Positions 1 to 9,769 of a stretch of 64,000 nt of DNA are shown here, one piece after another. Origin of the DNA: Stieleria sp. JC731. Lineage in GTDB: Bacteria; Planctomycetota; Planctomycetia; Pirellulales; Pirellulaceae. The DNA lies in assembly GCF_020966635.1 (NCBI RefSeq), contig NZ_JAJKFQ010000001.1, positions 806,001 to 870,000 of the forward strand, read 5' to 3'. The notes under the pieces were generated by a model. It saw only the letters and a program-made list of their open reading frames with translations. It did no database searches and was not told the origin of the DNA. Numbering within the stretch: the stretch's first letter is position 1; the number at the start of each line of letters is the position of its first letter. Made by a program: the position numbers and the translations under genes.

Positions 1-529
1 GCACGGTGAAGGAGGGGGAAGGGTGTGTTCCAAAGTGGTCGTGCTTTGCAATGCCAAGCCACATTGGTTTGTGAAGAAACCGTCTTGGTGACAAGCCAGT
101 GTAACTGGCTGCAGTTGACAGTGGTCAACGGATCGCAATGCTTTGCCCTTTGCGTTTATATGACAATGCTTTCGCATTTGCGACTGTGTGTGCAGGATAT
201 CGTGCGTACACATGGAAAGTGCTGTTCCATGGTCGTGGTTTCACAGCGCGAGCAAATGTTTATGAATACACACGCATCAGTATTGAAAGCGTTTCTTATG
301 TAGTGCGTACACGCCCAAACGATTGGCTATGTGTTCGTTGCCAATGTGGCTGTGGCACGATGTCATCAACGGCCGTGTTCTTTAAGGTTCGGGCAAGATT
401 GATGTAAGCGCCTGTGTGCCTTTGATGAAGATGCATGTTCTGGTGTTGAGAGCGAATATGTCGCCGTTAGACTTCCGCGCGATTGTTACAGACGACGCCA
501 CTGATGTTACCCGGCTGTGTCTGTTCAAC
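1..529. other. Intergenic / upstream region without a supported gene
   Basis: Short reading frames exist here, but none has a recognisable protein motif, a convincing ribosome binding site or a composition like the neighbouring genes. The stretch is T/G-rich and lower in GC than the genes that follow. It presumably carries the promoter and 5' leader of the giant surface-protein gene that begins near 530, but I could not identify a clear -35/-10 pair. Confidence 0.5.
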
Positions 530-3500
530 ATGTTGGTTCGAACGCAAACAGAACAAAACGGAACGACACCGGTGAAGAAAACCAATTCAAGAAGATCAGC
601 TCTTCTAAAGAACGTTCAACGTATCGGCAAAAGAAAGCGCCGAAGCCAAACGAAAAAACTTAACATTCAATCGCTCGAAGCTCGTCAACTGCTAGCCGCA
701 AACGTACTCGATGACGCGTTGACCTTGTCCGCGGATAGCTCGATCAACGTTTTGACGAACGACACTTCTGGAAGCGAAGTCCAAACTGTTTCTGCATTCC
801 AAGCGGACTTTGATCGTGTTGCTTATGATCCGGGTGTTAACGCAACGGATTGGTTCATTCCGGATCGTCCGGGCCAGCCTGGGGTTCCGCAGCGTTCTTT
901 GATCGCTGGCGCCGTTTTCGGTGGTGCGGGAAACCGCGGTGACTTGGATTTGTATGTCGATGCGGACGACCAAGCCAACGCAAACGACCTCGACACGCGT
1001 CTCGATTCCTCGTTCGGTATGGCTTTGCCCATGCTGCGAGACAACACGGCCGTCGATGCGACGGGAGCGAACCTTGGTGTCGTCCAATACGCCAGTGAAG
1101 GTGGTGGGGATTCATGGATCGCGATGGGAGCGGCACCGGAAAACAACGGTGAGATCTCTGTTCCCGTTTCCAACGCCTATTTCCCTTACGATGCCGGTTG
1201 GGTTGGCGGAACTTATGACAGCGGCGGCGGTCTTGTCGCGCAACCGAGCGCGACGGCCACTGCCCCGACCGTCGTCAGCGTCGCAGGAAACGGACGTTTT
1301 GAAGCAACCGTTCCCGGTGTTACCGATAGCTACAACGAAGGGTTCTTGTTCTCTGTCGGTGCGGACAACGAAGACAACTACACCCGCACACGTCCAATTG
1401 ATGGTGGGAAATGGTCGATCGCACATCGCGACAATGCGGCCGAAATCAATGGTGGCGAAGAAGACGACATCAACCTGTTGTATATCCCACGCAGTGCCCA
1501 AGGTCTGATCGGTGGTGTGGTCAACGGAGGCTTTGACGGTGTCAGCCCCATGCGTCAATCGTTTGGCGACTTTTCGATCCAACGCGAAACCGATGGCTTT
1601 TGGCGCGTCAGCGTTCCCGGTCATGATGTGACATCAGGCGTCATCATTGCCGAAGCCTACGATCTGACCAATGAAGTTCCAGTCAATGCATATTTCAGCT
1701 ACGACGACGCGGGCGACGGATCGGGTGACATCCTGATTCGCCAGTTTGCGTGGAACAGCAACGCGGAAACGCCACTGAATACGGATTTCGTATTCTTCTT
1801 TATCCCGTTTGAAAACACGCTTAGCCCAACAAACACGCTGACAGTCACATCTGTCGGTACCGATGCGGGCAGTCTCAGTAACAACCTTTCGTCCAAGGGC
1901 CTGCCTCTGGCAATCAACGCCGACGGGACGATCGATTATCAAACCGGTGCGTCCATTCGAGCTCTCGGAGCTGGTCAGACCGATTCGGATACCTTCGTCT
2001 ATGAAGCAACCGATGGAGTCGATTCTGCACTCGGGACCGTCACCGTGAACTGGGTTGGCGTTAACGACGCACCCGAAGTTTTGGCAACACCCGCCGATCT
2101 GGTCATCAATGAAGACGCTGCTGCGACGGCAGTCGACCTGACCGCACTGTTCGCGGATGTTGATAGCGGCGATACGCTGACCTATTCGATCGATACCGGA
2201 CTGAGCGGATTGCTGTCCGGGCAGATCTCCGGCACTGACGCGATGATCACGCCATCGGCTAACCAGTTCGGTTATAGCGTGGTTACAGTGACAGCAACTG
2301 ACCTTGCCGGCGAATCGGTTTCGGTCAGCTTCGGTGTCTCGGTCGTGCCACAAAACGACGGTGTTGTCGCGGTTGATGACACCGGTGCGGTCACTGACAA
2401 GATGACTGCGGTTTCGATCGACGTGTTGGGCAACGATTATCACCCCGATACAACGATCTACTCGGTATCGGCCGCTGCAATCTCAGGCAATGTTGAAGCA
2501 ACCGGTGATTCCAACACCGTCTGGGGAGTTGCCGGGACGACGGCTTCACCGAACGATCTGACGATTCAAAGTGCCGCAAACCTTGGCGATGTTGCGATCG
2601 GGCGTGGGGGCGAAGACCTGTTCCTAAGTGACGGTGTTTTGCTGGGAACGGTTGCTGACAACACCACGCCATATTCAACGGTCGAAACCTATGCCGCGTT
2701 TGGAAGCTATGGCTTCGCAACGGGTGTGGGCATCGGTGGTGGTGAGCGAACTACGCCTGTGAACGCGGCATTTTTCCCGTTTGCAGAAGGTTGGACATCG
2801 GGTCATATCGCTGCGGACGGCAGCTTGATCGGTGGCGTTGGTGTTTCACAAGACAACATCCGTCTGGTTCAACCTGGCTTGTTCGAAGTCACCATTCCGG
2901 AAGCGAATAGCCCCTACGATGGCATGTTATTCGCCATGGGAGGCAGCAACGATGACAACATCGTTTCGGTGCTTCCTGGTTTTGACAATCGATGGTTGGT
3001 CCGTCAGTTGGACAGCGATGACGACGCGACCGGCTTTAAGAATGCTCCGATCAGCTTTGTCTATATTCCCGCTGGAACCAACGGGTTGATCGGAGGGAAT
3101 GCACAGTTCCAGGAAGGGTCATACTTCATGACCCAATCATTCGGTGACGTTTCAGTCGGAACCGATCTGAGCGGCGCACCGCTGGTTCAAGTCAACGGCT
3201 ACACACCCGAAGACGGTGTTCTGATTGCGGTTTCGAGCGCTACGGAATATGCCGATATCAACGGAGGTTTGACGAACGTCCCATCAAGCCAAGCTGTATT
3301 TGCCACACCAAGCGGCAACGGTTTCCGCGTCGACTTGCGTCAATCGGGGACCTACAACTTGCCCGGTGATGCTGGCGACTTCCAGTTTATCTTCCTGCCC
3401 TATGATTCGCCGCTTGAGCGATTCAATGGACTGGATTTTGCGGTCACTTCGTACCAAACGACCAGTGCACTTGGCGCGACTATTTCGCTAGACGGTGGTT

Positions 3501-6500
3501 CGTTTAGCTACGACCCGACCAATGCAAGTGCGGCGATCACAGGGCTCGGAAATGGTGAATCTGTCGAAGATACCTTCACCTACACCATCGAAGATGGACG
3601 CGGATCGACTTCGGTTGCCACGGTGACAATCACCGTGCAAGGTGAAAACCAAACGCCGACGGCTTACGAGGATGTGATCAATGTCAACGAGCAAGACATC
3701 GACGGCATTCGTTTGTCAGTCTTGGGTAACGATGTTGATCCTGATGTTGAGGCCTTGTTGGGGACGCCCTCGGGAATCCCTTCGGCAAATTTAGCTGTTG
3801 ACGAATCAGGCATCTGGACGGTCGCCCAGACGGGGACCGGCGACAATTCGATCGTTATCGGTGACTTTGGCAACAGCATTGTTGAAGTTCTGCACAGCAA
3901 CGATGCATCGATTGACCCGACCCAGGGTGTCGTCCTCGCCACGATTCGTGAGAACTTCGATAGCCCGAACACCAGCTATCGGTTGGTTCAAGCTTTCGCA
4001 AATGGATTTGGCGGGACATCACTAGCCCTACAACAATTCGGCGCTGACGGTGCCGCGAACGCCAACGTTTCGGTGGCCTACTTCTCGTTCGCTGACAACT
4101 GGGTTGGCGGACATGTCGATGCCAGCGGAATGCTGACGAGCGGCAACGGTGTTTCGTCGATCGACATCTCCAAGTCCGATGCTGGGCGCTACGAAGTATC
4201 TATCCCCGGCGTCACCGATGCAGCGATGGACGGCTTCTTGTTCGTGATCGGCAACGAGAATGCTGACAACGTCGCATCCGTTCAAGCGATTCCAGGGACC
4301 AGCCGATACGCAATCGCGGTTCGCGACAACACTCAAGACTTTGGCGATGGTGAAGACGGCGGGTTCTCCTTCGTCTTCGTTCCGCGCAATGCACAGAACC
4401 TGGTCGCCGGAACGATCGATCCGTTCGTCGAGGGGCCAAACACCGTTACGCGAACCGTTGGTGAATACACCGTTGAACGCCAAGATGTCGATGGTGGTGG
4501 CTTCGAATGGAAATTGTCGATCCCAGGCCAAACGCCTGAAACCGGAATGTTGGTTTTGACCAACCAAGATGATGGCGAAATCGAAGATAACTTCTTGAGC
4601 TATGGTGACGATGGCGAAGGCAACTTCATCATCCGATCTCATGACATGCCAAACTTGGGCCGTCAGAATCAGCCCTTTAGTTTCGCCTTCATTCCCTTTG
4701 ATGGTCTGCAGCAGCCAGCCGCACGCCCGGTTCCCGGTTTGTTGTCAGTCGAATCAGTCGACGCAACGACCGCATTGGGATCGACCGTTGCGATCAACGC
4801 TGATGGCACAATCACCTACACGCCATCGACTGCTGTTGCCGAGCTTTACACCGGCGACACCGCCGTCGATACGTTTAGCTACACCATGACCGATGGTTTT
4901 GGTGGTTCGTCAACCGCAACGGTGACGATCAACATCGCTGGCTACGGTGAGGCTCCTGCAGTCGCAAGTTCTGCGGGTGCTTCTTACTACGGTATCGGTG
5001 ACCTGCCGGTTGGCATCGATGGGATGCTTAGCGTCACCCCGATCGGCGATCTGTTTGCCGACGGTGCTGTCGCGACATTCGAATTGGTTGCCGGGCAACT
5101 GCCTTCGGACCAACTGGCCATTCGTAACGAAGGGACCGATGCCGGCCAAGTCGGCGTCAGTGGGACCGACGTGACCTTTGGCGGAACGGTTGTCGCAAGC
5201 TTTGTTGCCGGATCGGGCAGCTCGGCTTTGACGATCACCTTCAATTCCGACGCCGACGAAGCATCCGTTGAAGCTGTTTTGCGTGCGGTAACGTTCGAAG
5301 CGACCGAACCAGGGCTGACCGGCGGATTGCGAAACGTGCAAATCAGCTTTGTCGATGGCAACGGCATGGCAAGCGAAACGCAGATCAAAGAAGTCGAGCT
5401 TGGCTTGGTTTATCGACGATCGCTGCAGCAAAGCGTTGATGCGGGATATGGCATCTACACGGGAGTTTCGGATGCTCAAATCCGAGAAAACAACCCGACT
5501 CTTGTGTCGGCTCCCGAAGGCGACATGCTGGTCGACTTTGACTCCGGCGGAAACGCCGCACAGGTCCTGTTGCAGTTTGCCGACATGTTCGGTGACGGTC
5601 CTGGTCAAATCCCCAGTGACGCGATCATCACGTCTGCAAACCTTGTCGTCTATACCGACAACACCGGCGACGGTGGCCAGTTCTTCCGCTTGGCATTTCC
5701 GTTTGATGCGGCAACCGCAACTTGGGATGCGTTTGGTGGCGGCATCCAAACCGACAGCGGCGAAGTGGTCGGCGCGGCGCAGTCACAAATCGGAACCTCC
5801 GAAGGTGGCGGTGCGACAGGCACCGGCGAACATTTCGTTAGCGTTCTGCCCGACGTTCGAGCTTGGGCTGCGGGTGAAGCGAACAACGGTTGGGTCATGG
5901 ACGGTTGGACCAACCGCACCGACGGTTGGGCGATCCGCAGCAGCGAGAATGGCGACCCCACAACCGGACCTCGTTTGGAGATCGAATGGGTCCCAGCGGG
6001 CACGCAAGTCGCTACCTTCCGCGACGGTGTGAATGACTACATGGGAACCTCGGATACGTTGATCAGCAGCGTCAATCCGGACCAAGACTATTCACAGGAC
6101 GGTGGCTTGTTCATCGACTACGACGGATCACAAGGCCGTGGCCTCATCCGTTTTGATGACATCATAGGTGAAGCTGCCGGGCAGATCCCTGCCGGTGCCA
6201 AAGTCATCTCGGCTCGACTGCGTACCGCCAGCATCGCGAATAATTCGCAAGGAGACGGTGCTCGTTTCTACCCAATGCTGACCGGGTGGCAGGACACCGA
6301 TACCTACAACAGCCTTGGCAATGGTGTCAGCATCGACGGTGTCGAAGCCGCCGATGAGTACACCGCGTTCGCCGGGAATGCGAACCGGGATCCCAACGCT
6401 CAAGCCGGTTTCCAAGATTGGGACGTGACCAACGATTTGCAACTTTGGGTTAGCGGTCAGCGAGACAACAACGGTTGGTTGTTTGAGCCTTGGGAAAACG

Positions 6501-8989
6501 GAACAGATGGATGGGGATTCGAAACTTCCGAATCCAGTGAAATCCTGTACCGCCCACAGTTGGAAGTGGTCTACACGGTTGTTGAATCACCACAAATTAC
6601 CGTGACCGGATCGAATTCCGAAGCGATCGACGATGGTGAAATCTTCGTTTCGCCGCTGGCGGGTACTGACTTCGGAAGCGTCGAAGTTTCAGGCGGTACG
6701 GCAACAAAGACCTTCACCGTGGACAACCCCGGAACGGTTCCGTTGAACATCACCGGGGCATCGATCACCGGTGACGAAGCGTCCGCATTCGGCTTCGGTG
6801 TCACGCCTGTGTTCACGATCATTCCTGGAGGCAGTGTCTCCTTCGACGTGACATTCGATGCGACGAAGCAAGGGATCCACGACGCGACGATCGAGCTTAG
6901 CACCGACGGTGTGATCGATGGCGTGTTCACATTCGCCATTCGCGGAAACGGCACGGGCTTCCAAGCTCTGTCGGCAACGCCTAATGGAGCGACTTCGTTT
7001 GCACCGGTTGGCGGCATCGATTCTGGACTTAGCGGAGCGGAAATCTCTGCCTTTGATCCAGCCAGTCAGCGTCTGTTTGTGACGTCGGGTTCTGGTTTGC
7101 AAATTGTCGACTTGTCAAACCCTGCTAGCCCAGTGTTGCTAAGCACGCTAGCACCGACTGCCGATGGTGCCAGCGACGACGCGATCACTAGCGTCGCCGT
7201 CAGTGTTGCCGGGATCGTCGCGGCTGCTGTTCCGGGGGCTGACGAACAGGCCGACGGCCATGTGTTCTTTTACAGTGCTGTCGACGGTTTGTTCCTGGGA
7301 AGCGTCCAGGTTGGTGCGTTGCCCGACATGGTGACCTTCACGCCAGATGGCATGACGTTGTTGGTCGCCAATGAAGGCGAGCCCGGTGGCGATCCAATCG
7401 TCGATCCGGCCGGATCGGTCAGCATCGTTGACCTTTCGACTGGTGTCGCGACCGCAACGGTTCAGACCGCGGACTTCACCAGTTTTGATGGCAGCGAAGA
7501 TGCATTGCGAGCCGCCGGGGTGAAGCTGACTTCGGGCAACACGGTCTCGCAAGACGTCGAGCCTGAATATATCACCGTTGTTCCTGACGGAAGCGTTGCC
7601 GTGGTGACTCTTCAAGAGAACAACGCGGTGGCGATCATCGATCTGTCGACAGCAACGGTGACGGACATCCTGCCGCTGGGCTATAAGGATCACGCCGCAA
7701 TCAACGCTCAGATCGACCCGACGAATAACTCGCCAGACGCGTTGACGTTGGGCAGTTTCCCGGTGCGAGGCTTGTTCCAGCCCGACGCGATCGCGAACTA
7801 TATCGCTGGCGGATCGGTTTACTTTGTCACAGCGAACGAAGGTGATGCCCGCGATGCTGAAGAAACCGACATCCAAAGCGTCACACTTGATCCGACGATG
7901 TTCCCCGCTGCGGCTGCACTGCAGGACGCAAACTCGGCGGGCGAATTGGAAATCACCAATCTGTTTGGCGATGCCGACGGTGATGGCGACTTCGACGTGC
8001 TGTACTCCTACGGCGCACGGTCATTCTCGATTTGGAATGAAACGGGCGATTTGGTCTTCGATAGTGGTGACCTGCTGGCACGAGCCACTGACGCTCTTGG
8101 GCTGTACGACGACGGTCGTAGTGACAACAAGGGCACCGAACCGGAAGGCGTCACGATCGGACAGATCGATGAAAGCACCTACGCGTTCATCGGCATGGAA
8201 CGCGCCAACGCGACCGCCGTGTTTGACATCACCGATCCAAGCAACGTTGTGCTGACTCAAATCTTGCACGACACCAACGACGTTAGCCCCGAAGGACTGA
8301 CGTTTATCTCCGCTGCGGACAGTCCCAACGGTTCGCCAATGTTGGTTGTCAGCAATGAAGTCAGTAACTCGCTTCGTGTTTATTCGATCGGAGCATCGGT
8401 GATCCCCGAAGTCGAAGGCATTGTCATCAATGACGGTGGTGCTTCGCGATCCCAGATCACATCCGTCACGGTGACGTTCAATACCGAAGTCGACTTGGCG
8501 GCAGTCGAGAACGCTTTCACTTTGACGAACGTTGACTCCACACAAGAGGTTTCCGGGCTGATCGTGGACGCGACCCATAGCGGTGGCAAGACGATTGTTG
8601 TGCTGACCTTCGATTCGGCTGACGCCTTGGTTGTCAATCGCGTCGGAACGGGAGTTCTCGGGAACTCGCTGATCGACGGCAACTACCAGCTTGATATCGC
8701 CGCGGCAAATGTCGTTTCCGGTGGCAGCGCGATGGCGACGGACTACTTGTTCGGCGGTCAGACGGCTGCCGATTCGATCAACGACGACTTCTTCCGTCTC
8801 TATGGCGACGCAAGTGGTGACGGAGTCGTTGACTTCAGTGACTTGGACAACCACTTCGCACCAAGCTTCTTCGCAACCGAGGGCAGCCCAAGTTTCGATG
8901 CCAGCCTTGATAGTGAAGGCAACGGCGTCATCGACTTCGACGACTTGGACAACGGTTTCGCACCGAACTTCTTCAAGTCACGTTCATAA
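530..8989 (+). CDS. Giant multidomain exported surface protein (LEARQLLAA signal, DNRLRE, choice-of-anchor D and I domains, dockerin-like end)
   Basis: This is a secreted protein of about 2820 residues. A very basic N-terminus is followed by LEARQLLAA at residues 49-57, the planctomycete-specific export signature. Domains in order: (1) three diverged copies of a ~270-300 residue module (about residues 120-435, 685-960, 1105-1390) separated by cadherin/VCBS-like tandem domains ending in DTFxYxxxDG...ATVTI; (2) two DNRLRE-type domains (about 1630-2020); (3) a choice-of-anchor D Ig-like domain (about 2020-2145); (4) a choice-of-anchor I beta-propeller-like domain (about 2160-2620) with the NEGDARD motif; (5) an Ig-like domain; (6) two dockerin-like DxxGDGxVDFxDLD segments at the very end. 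I chose the ATG at 530; GTG 416, ATG 425 and ATG 458 are in frame, but 530 leaves the usual basic leader before the signature. Function is unknown; adhesion or envelope structure is an inference. Long minus-strand frames inside it are codon-bias shadows. Confidence 0.9.
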   Translation: MLVRTQTEQNGTTPVKKTNSRRSALLKNVQRIGKRKRRSQTKKLNIQSLEARQLLAANVLDDALTLSADSSINVLTNDTSGSEVQTVSAFQADFDRVAYDPGVNATDWFIPDRPGQPGVPQRSLIAGAVFGGAGNRGDLDLYVDADDQANANDLDTRLDSSFGMALPMLRDNTAVDATGANLGVVQYASEGGGDSWIAMGAAPENNGEISVPVSNAYFPYDAGWVGGTYDSGGGLVAQPSATATAPTVVSVAGNGRFEATVPGVTDSYNEGFLFSVGADNEDNYTRTRPIDGGKWSIAHRDNAAEINGGEEDDINLLYIPRSAQGLIGGVVNGGFDGVSPMRQSFGDFSIQRETDGFWRVSVPGHDVTSGVIIAEAYDLTNEVPVNAYFSYDDAGDGSGDILIRQFAWNSNAETPLNTDFVFFFIPFENTLSPTNTLTVTSVGTDAGSLSNNLSSKGLPLAINADGTIDYQTGASIRALGAGQTDSDTFVYEATDGVDSALGTVTVNWVGVNDAPEVLATPADLVINEDAAATAVDLTALFADVDSGDTLTYSIDTGLSGLLSGQISGTDAMITPSANQFGYSVVTVTATDLAGESVSVSFGVSVVPQNDGVVAVDDTGAVTDKMTAVSIDVLGNDYHPDTTIYSVSAAAISGNVEATGDSNTVWGVAGTTASPNDLTIQSAANLGDVAIGRGGEDLFLSDGVLLGTVADNTTPYSTVETYAAFGSYGFATGVGIGGGERTTPVNAAFFPFAEGWTSGHIAADGSLIGGVGVSQDNIRLVQPGLFEVTIPEANSPYDGMLFAMGGSNDDNIVSVLPGFDNRWLVRQLDSDDDATGFKNAPISFVYIPAGTNGLIGGNAQFQEGSYFMTQSFGDVSVGTDLSGAPLVQVNGYTPEDGVLIAVSSATEYADINGGLTNVPSSQAVFATPSGNGFRVDLRQSGTYNLPGDAGDFQFIFLPYDSPLERFNGLDFAVTSYQTTSALGATISLDGGSFSYDPTNASAAITGLGNGESVEDTFTYTIEDGRGSTSVATVTITVQGENQTPTAYEDVINVNEQDIDGIRLSVLGNDVDPDVEALLGTPSGIPSANLAVDESGIWTVAQTGTGDNSIVIGDFGNSIVEVLHSNDASIDPTQGVVLATIRENFDSPNTSYRLVQAFANGFGGTSLALQQFGADGAANANVSVAYFSFADNWVGGHVDASGMLTSGNGVSSIDISKSDAGRYEVSIPGVTDAAMDGFLFVIGNENADNVASVQAIPGTSRYAIAVRDNTQDFGDGEDGGFSFVFVPRNAQNLVAGTIDPFVEGPNTVTRTVGEYTVERQDVDGGGFEWKLSIPGQTPETGMLVLTNQDDGEIEDNFLSYGDDGEGNFIIRSHDMPNLGRQNQPFSFAFIPFDGLQQPAARPVPGLLSVESVDATTALGSTVAINADGTITYTPSTAVAELYTGDTAVDTFSYTMTDGFGGSSTATVTINIAGYGEAPAVASSAGASYYGIGDLPVGIDGMLSVTPIGDLFADGAVATFELVAGQLPSDQLAIRNEGTDAGQVGVSGTDVTFGGTVVASFVAGSGSSALTITFNSDADEASVEAVLRAVTFEATEPGLTGGLRNVQISFVDGNGMASETQIKEVELGLVYRRSLQQSVDAGYGIYTGVSDAQIRENNPTLVSAPEGDMLVDFDSGGNAAQVLLQFADMFGDGPGQIPSDAIITSANLVVYTDNTGDGGQFFRLAFPFDAATATWDAFGGGIQTDSGEVVGAAQSQIGTSEGGGATGTGEHFVSVLPDVRAWAAGEANNGWVMDGWTNRTDGWAIRSSENGDPTTGPRLEIEWVPAGTQVATFRDGVNDYMGTSDTLISSVNPDQDYSQDGGLFIDYDGSQGRGLIRFDDIIGEAAGQIPAGAKVISARLRTASIANNSQGDGARFYPMLTGWQDTDTYNSLGNGVSIDGVEAADEYTAFAGNANRDPNAQAGFQDWDVTNDLQLWVSGQRDNNGWLFEPWENGTDGWGFETSESSEILYRPQLEVVYTVVESPQITVTGSNSEAIDDGEIFVSPLAGTDFGSVEVSGGTATKTFTVDNPGTVPLNITGASITGDEASAFGFGVTPVFTIIPGGSVSFDVTFDATKQGIHDATIELSTDGVIDGVFTFAIRGNGTGFQALSATPNGATSFAPVGGIDSGLSGAEISAFDPASQRLFVTSGSGLQIVDLSNPASPVLLSTLAPTADGASDDAITSVAVSVAGIVAAAVPGADEQADGHVFFYSAVDGLFLGSVQVGALPDMVTFTPDGMTLLVANEGEPGGDPIVDPAGSVSIVDLSTGVATATVQTADFTSFDGSEDALRAAGVKLTSGNTVSQDVEPEYITVVPDGSVAVVTLQENNAVAIIDLSTATVTDILPLGYKDHAAINAQIDPTNNSPDALTLGSFPVRGLFQPDAIANYIAGGSVYFVTANEGDARDAEETDIQSVTLDPTMFPAAAALQDANSAGELEITNLFGDADGDGDFDVLYSYGARSFSIWNETGDLVFDSGDLLARATDALGLYDDGRSDNKGTEPEGVTIGQIDESTYAFIGMERANATAVFDITDPSNVVLTQILHDTNDVSPEGLTFISAADSPNGSPMLVVSNEVSNSLRVYSIGASVIPEVEGIVINDGGASRSQITSVTVTFNTEVDLAAVENAFTLTNVDSTQEVSGLIVDATHSGGKTIVVLTFDSADALVVNRVGTGVLGNSLIDGNYQLDIAAANVVSGGSAMATDYLFGGQTAADSINDDFFRLYGDASGDGVVDFSDLDNHFAPSFFATEGSPSFDASLDSEGNGVIDFDDLDNGFAPNFFKSRS

Positions 8990-9031
8990 AACCCAACTTC
9001 AATAACAACCCTAACCGATTTGGTTTACATC

Positions 9032-9658
9032 ATGAGAATTCTGTTTTGCATCGCACTGCTTTTCGCAGCAGTCCCTTCGGTTCAAGCCGAACTTGTTTAT
9101 GACGTCTTCTATCGTGCCGCCGGTGTTGACGGCATCGGTAGCGCCGTGCTGAACGTCGCTCCAGATGAAACGATTCGTGGCGTCGAGGTCATCTTGCGTG
9201 AAACCGCAACGAATTCCGAGACGAGTCCGCTTGGAACCGGTGGTTTGCGTGGCTATGCGATCGAGTTGCAGTCCAGTACCCCAGGATCATTCGAGAATGG
9301 GGCTTACAACAGCAGCTTTCAGTTTCCAGCGACGGGCAACGACGGCGACACTTTCAGCGCGTTCAATTTCGCGGGCGGAACGGCTGGTGTCGAAGTTGCA
9401 GCCAACACGGTCGAGCTGTCGCTCGGGACCGTTGATCTGATTGGCCCAACCTTGGGCAATCAAATTCAGTTCTCACTGGCCGACTTCAGTCCCAGTGTTG
9501 ATAACTTTGTTCTTGCAAATAATGTGGCACTCGATGACGTCATCAATTTTGGCAATACGCTGACGTTGGCCTCGATCACCGCAATTCCAGAACCGTCGAG
9601 CTTCGCCCTGATCGGGACTCTGGGATCCGTCGTTCTGCTTCGTCGGCGTCGCAGATAA
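9032..9658 (+). CDS. PEP-CTERM sorting-domain protein
   Basis: A secreted protein of 208 residues. The N-terminus is a classical signal peptide (MRILFCIALLFAAVPSVQA, cleavage after residue 19). The C-terminus has the full PEP-CTERM layout: IPEPSS, a hydrophobic helix (FALIGTLGSVVLL) and a terminal run of arginines, which in this family directs processing by an exosortase and anchoring or release at the cell surface. The body is a beta-rich, low-cysteine domain that I cannot assign. It starts 42 bp after the giant surface-protein gene on the same strand, so the two may be co-transcribed. ATG 9032 was preferred over an in-frame TTG at 9020 because it places the signal peptide at the terminus. 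No exosortase gene is in this window. Confidence 0.9.
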   Translation: MRILFCIALLFAAVPSVQAELVYDVFYRAAGVDGIGSAVLNVAPDETIRGVEVILRETATNSETSPLGTGGLRGYAIELQSSTPGSFENGAYNSSFQFPATGNDGDTFSAFNFAGGTAGVEVAANTVELSLGTVDLIGPTLGNQIQFSLADFSPSVDNFVLANNVALDDVINFGNTLTLASITAIPEPSSFALIGTLGSVVLLRRRRR

Positions 9659-9694
9659 TCAGCAGTTGAACTGACTGATCAGGTAGATAATCGA

Positions 9695-9735
9695 AGAACC
9701 GCCAAGGCATTGCTGCTTTGGCGGTTCTTTTTACT
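9695..9735 (+). terminator. Rho-independent terminator after the PEP-CTERM gene
   Basis: A 15-bp stem (left arm 9695-9709, right arm 9714-9728, one G-U pair) with a 4-base loop, TTGC, is followed by TTTTTACTTTT. It lies 36 bp after the PEP-CTERM stop codon, between two convergent genes, so it may also stop transcription arriving on the minus strand. A second perfect 7-bp hairpin (9753-9769) sits directly after the minus-strand gene's stop codon but has no T-tract. Confidence 0.85.
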
Positions 9736-9769
9736 TTTCAGATTCGATTACCAAGCGGTGAGACCGCTT

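Noticed and set aside
25-407. Open frames of about 90 residues at the left edge
   Set aside because: No motif, no ribosome binding site, and composition unlike the neighbours; overlapping frames of similar length suggest chance.
692-8854. Long open frames (up to 279 residues) on the minus strand inside the giant surface-protein gene
   Set aside because: They are mirror frames created by the strong codon bias and repetitive Gly/Asp/Thr content; none has a domain or a start signal.
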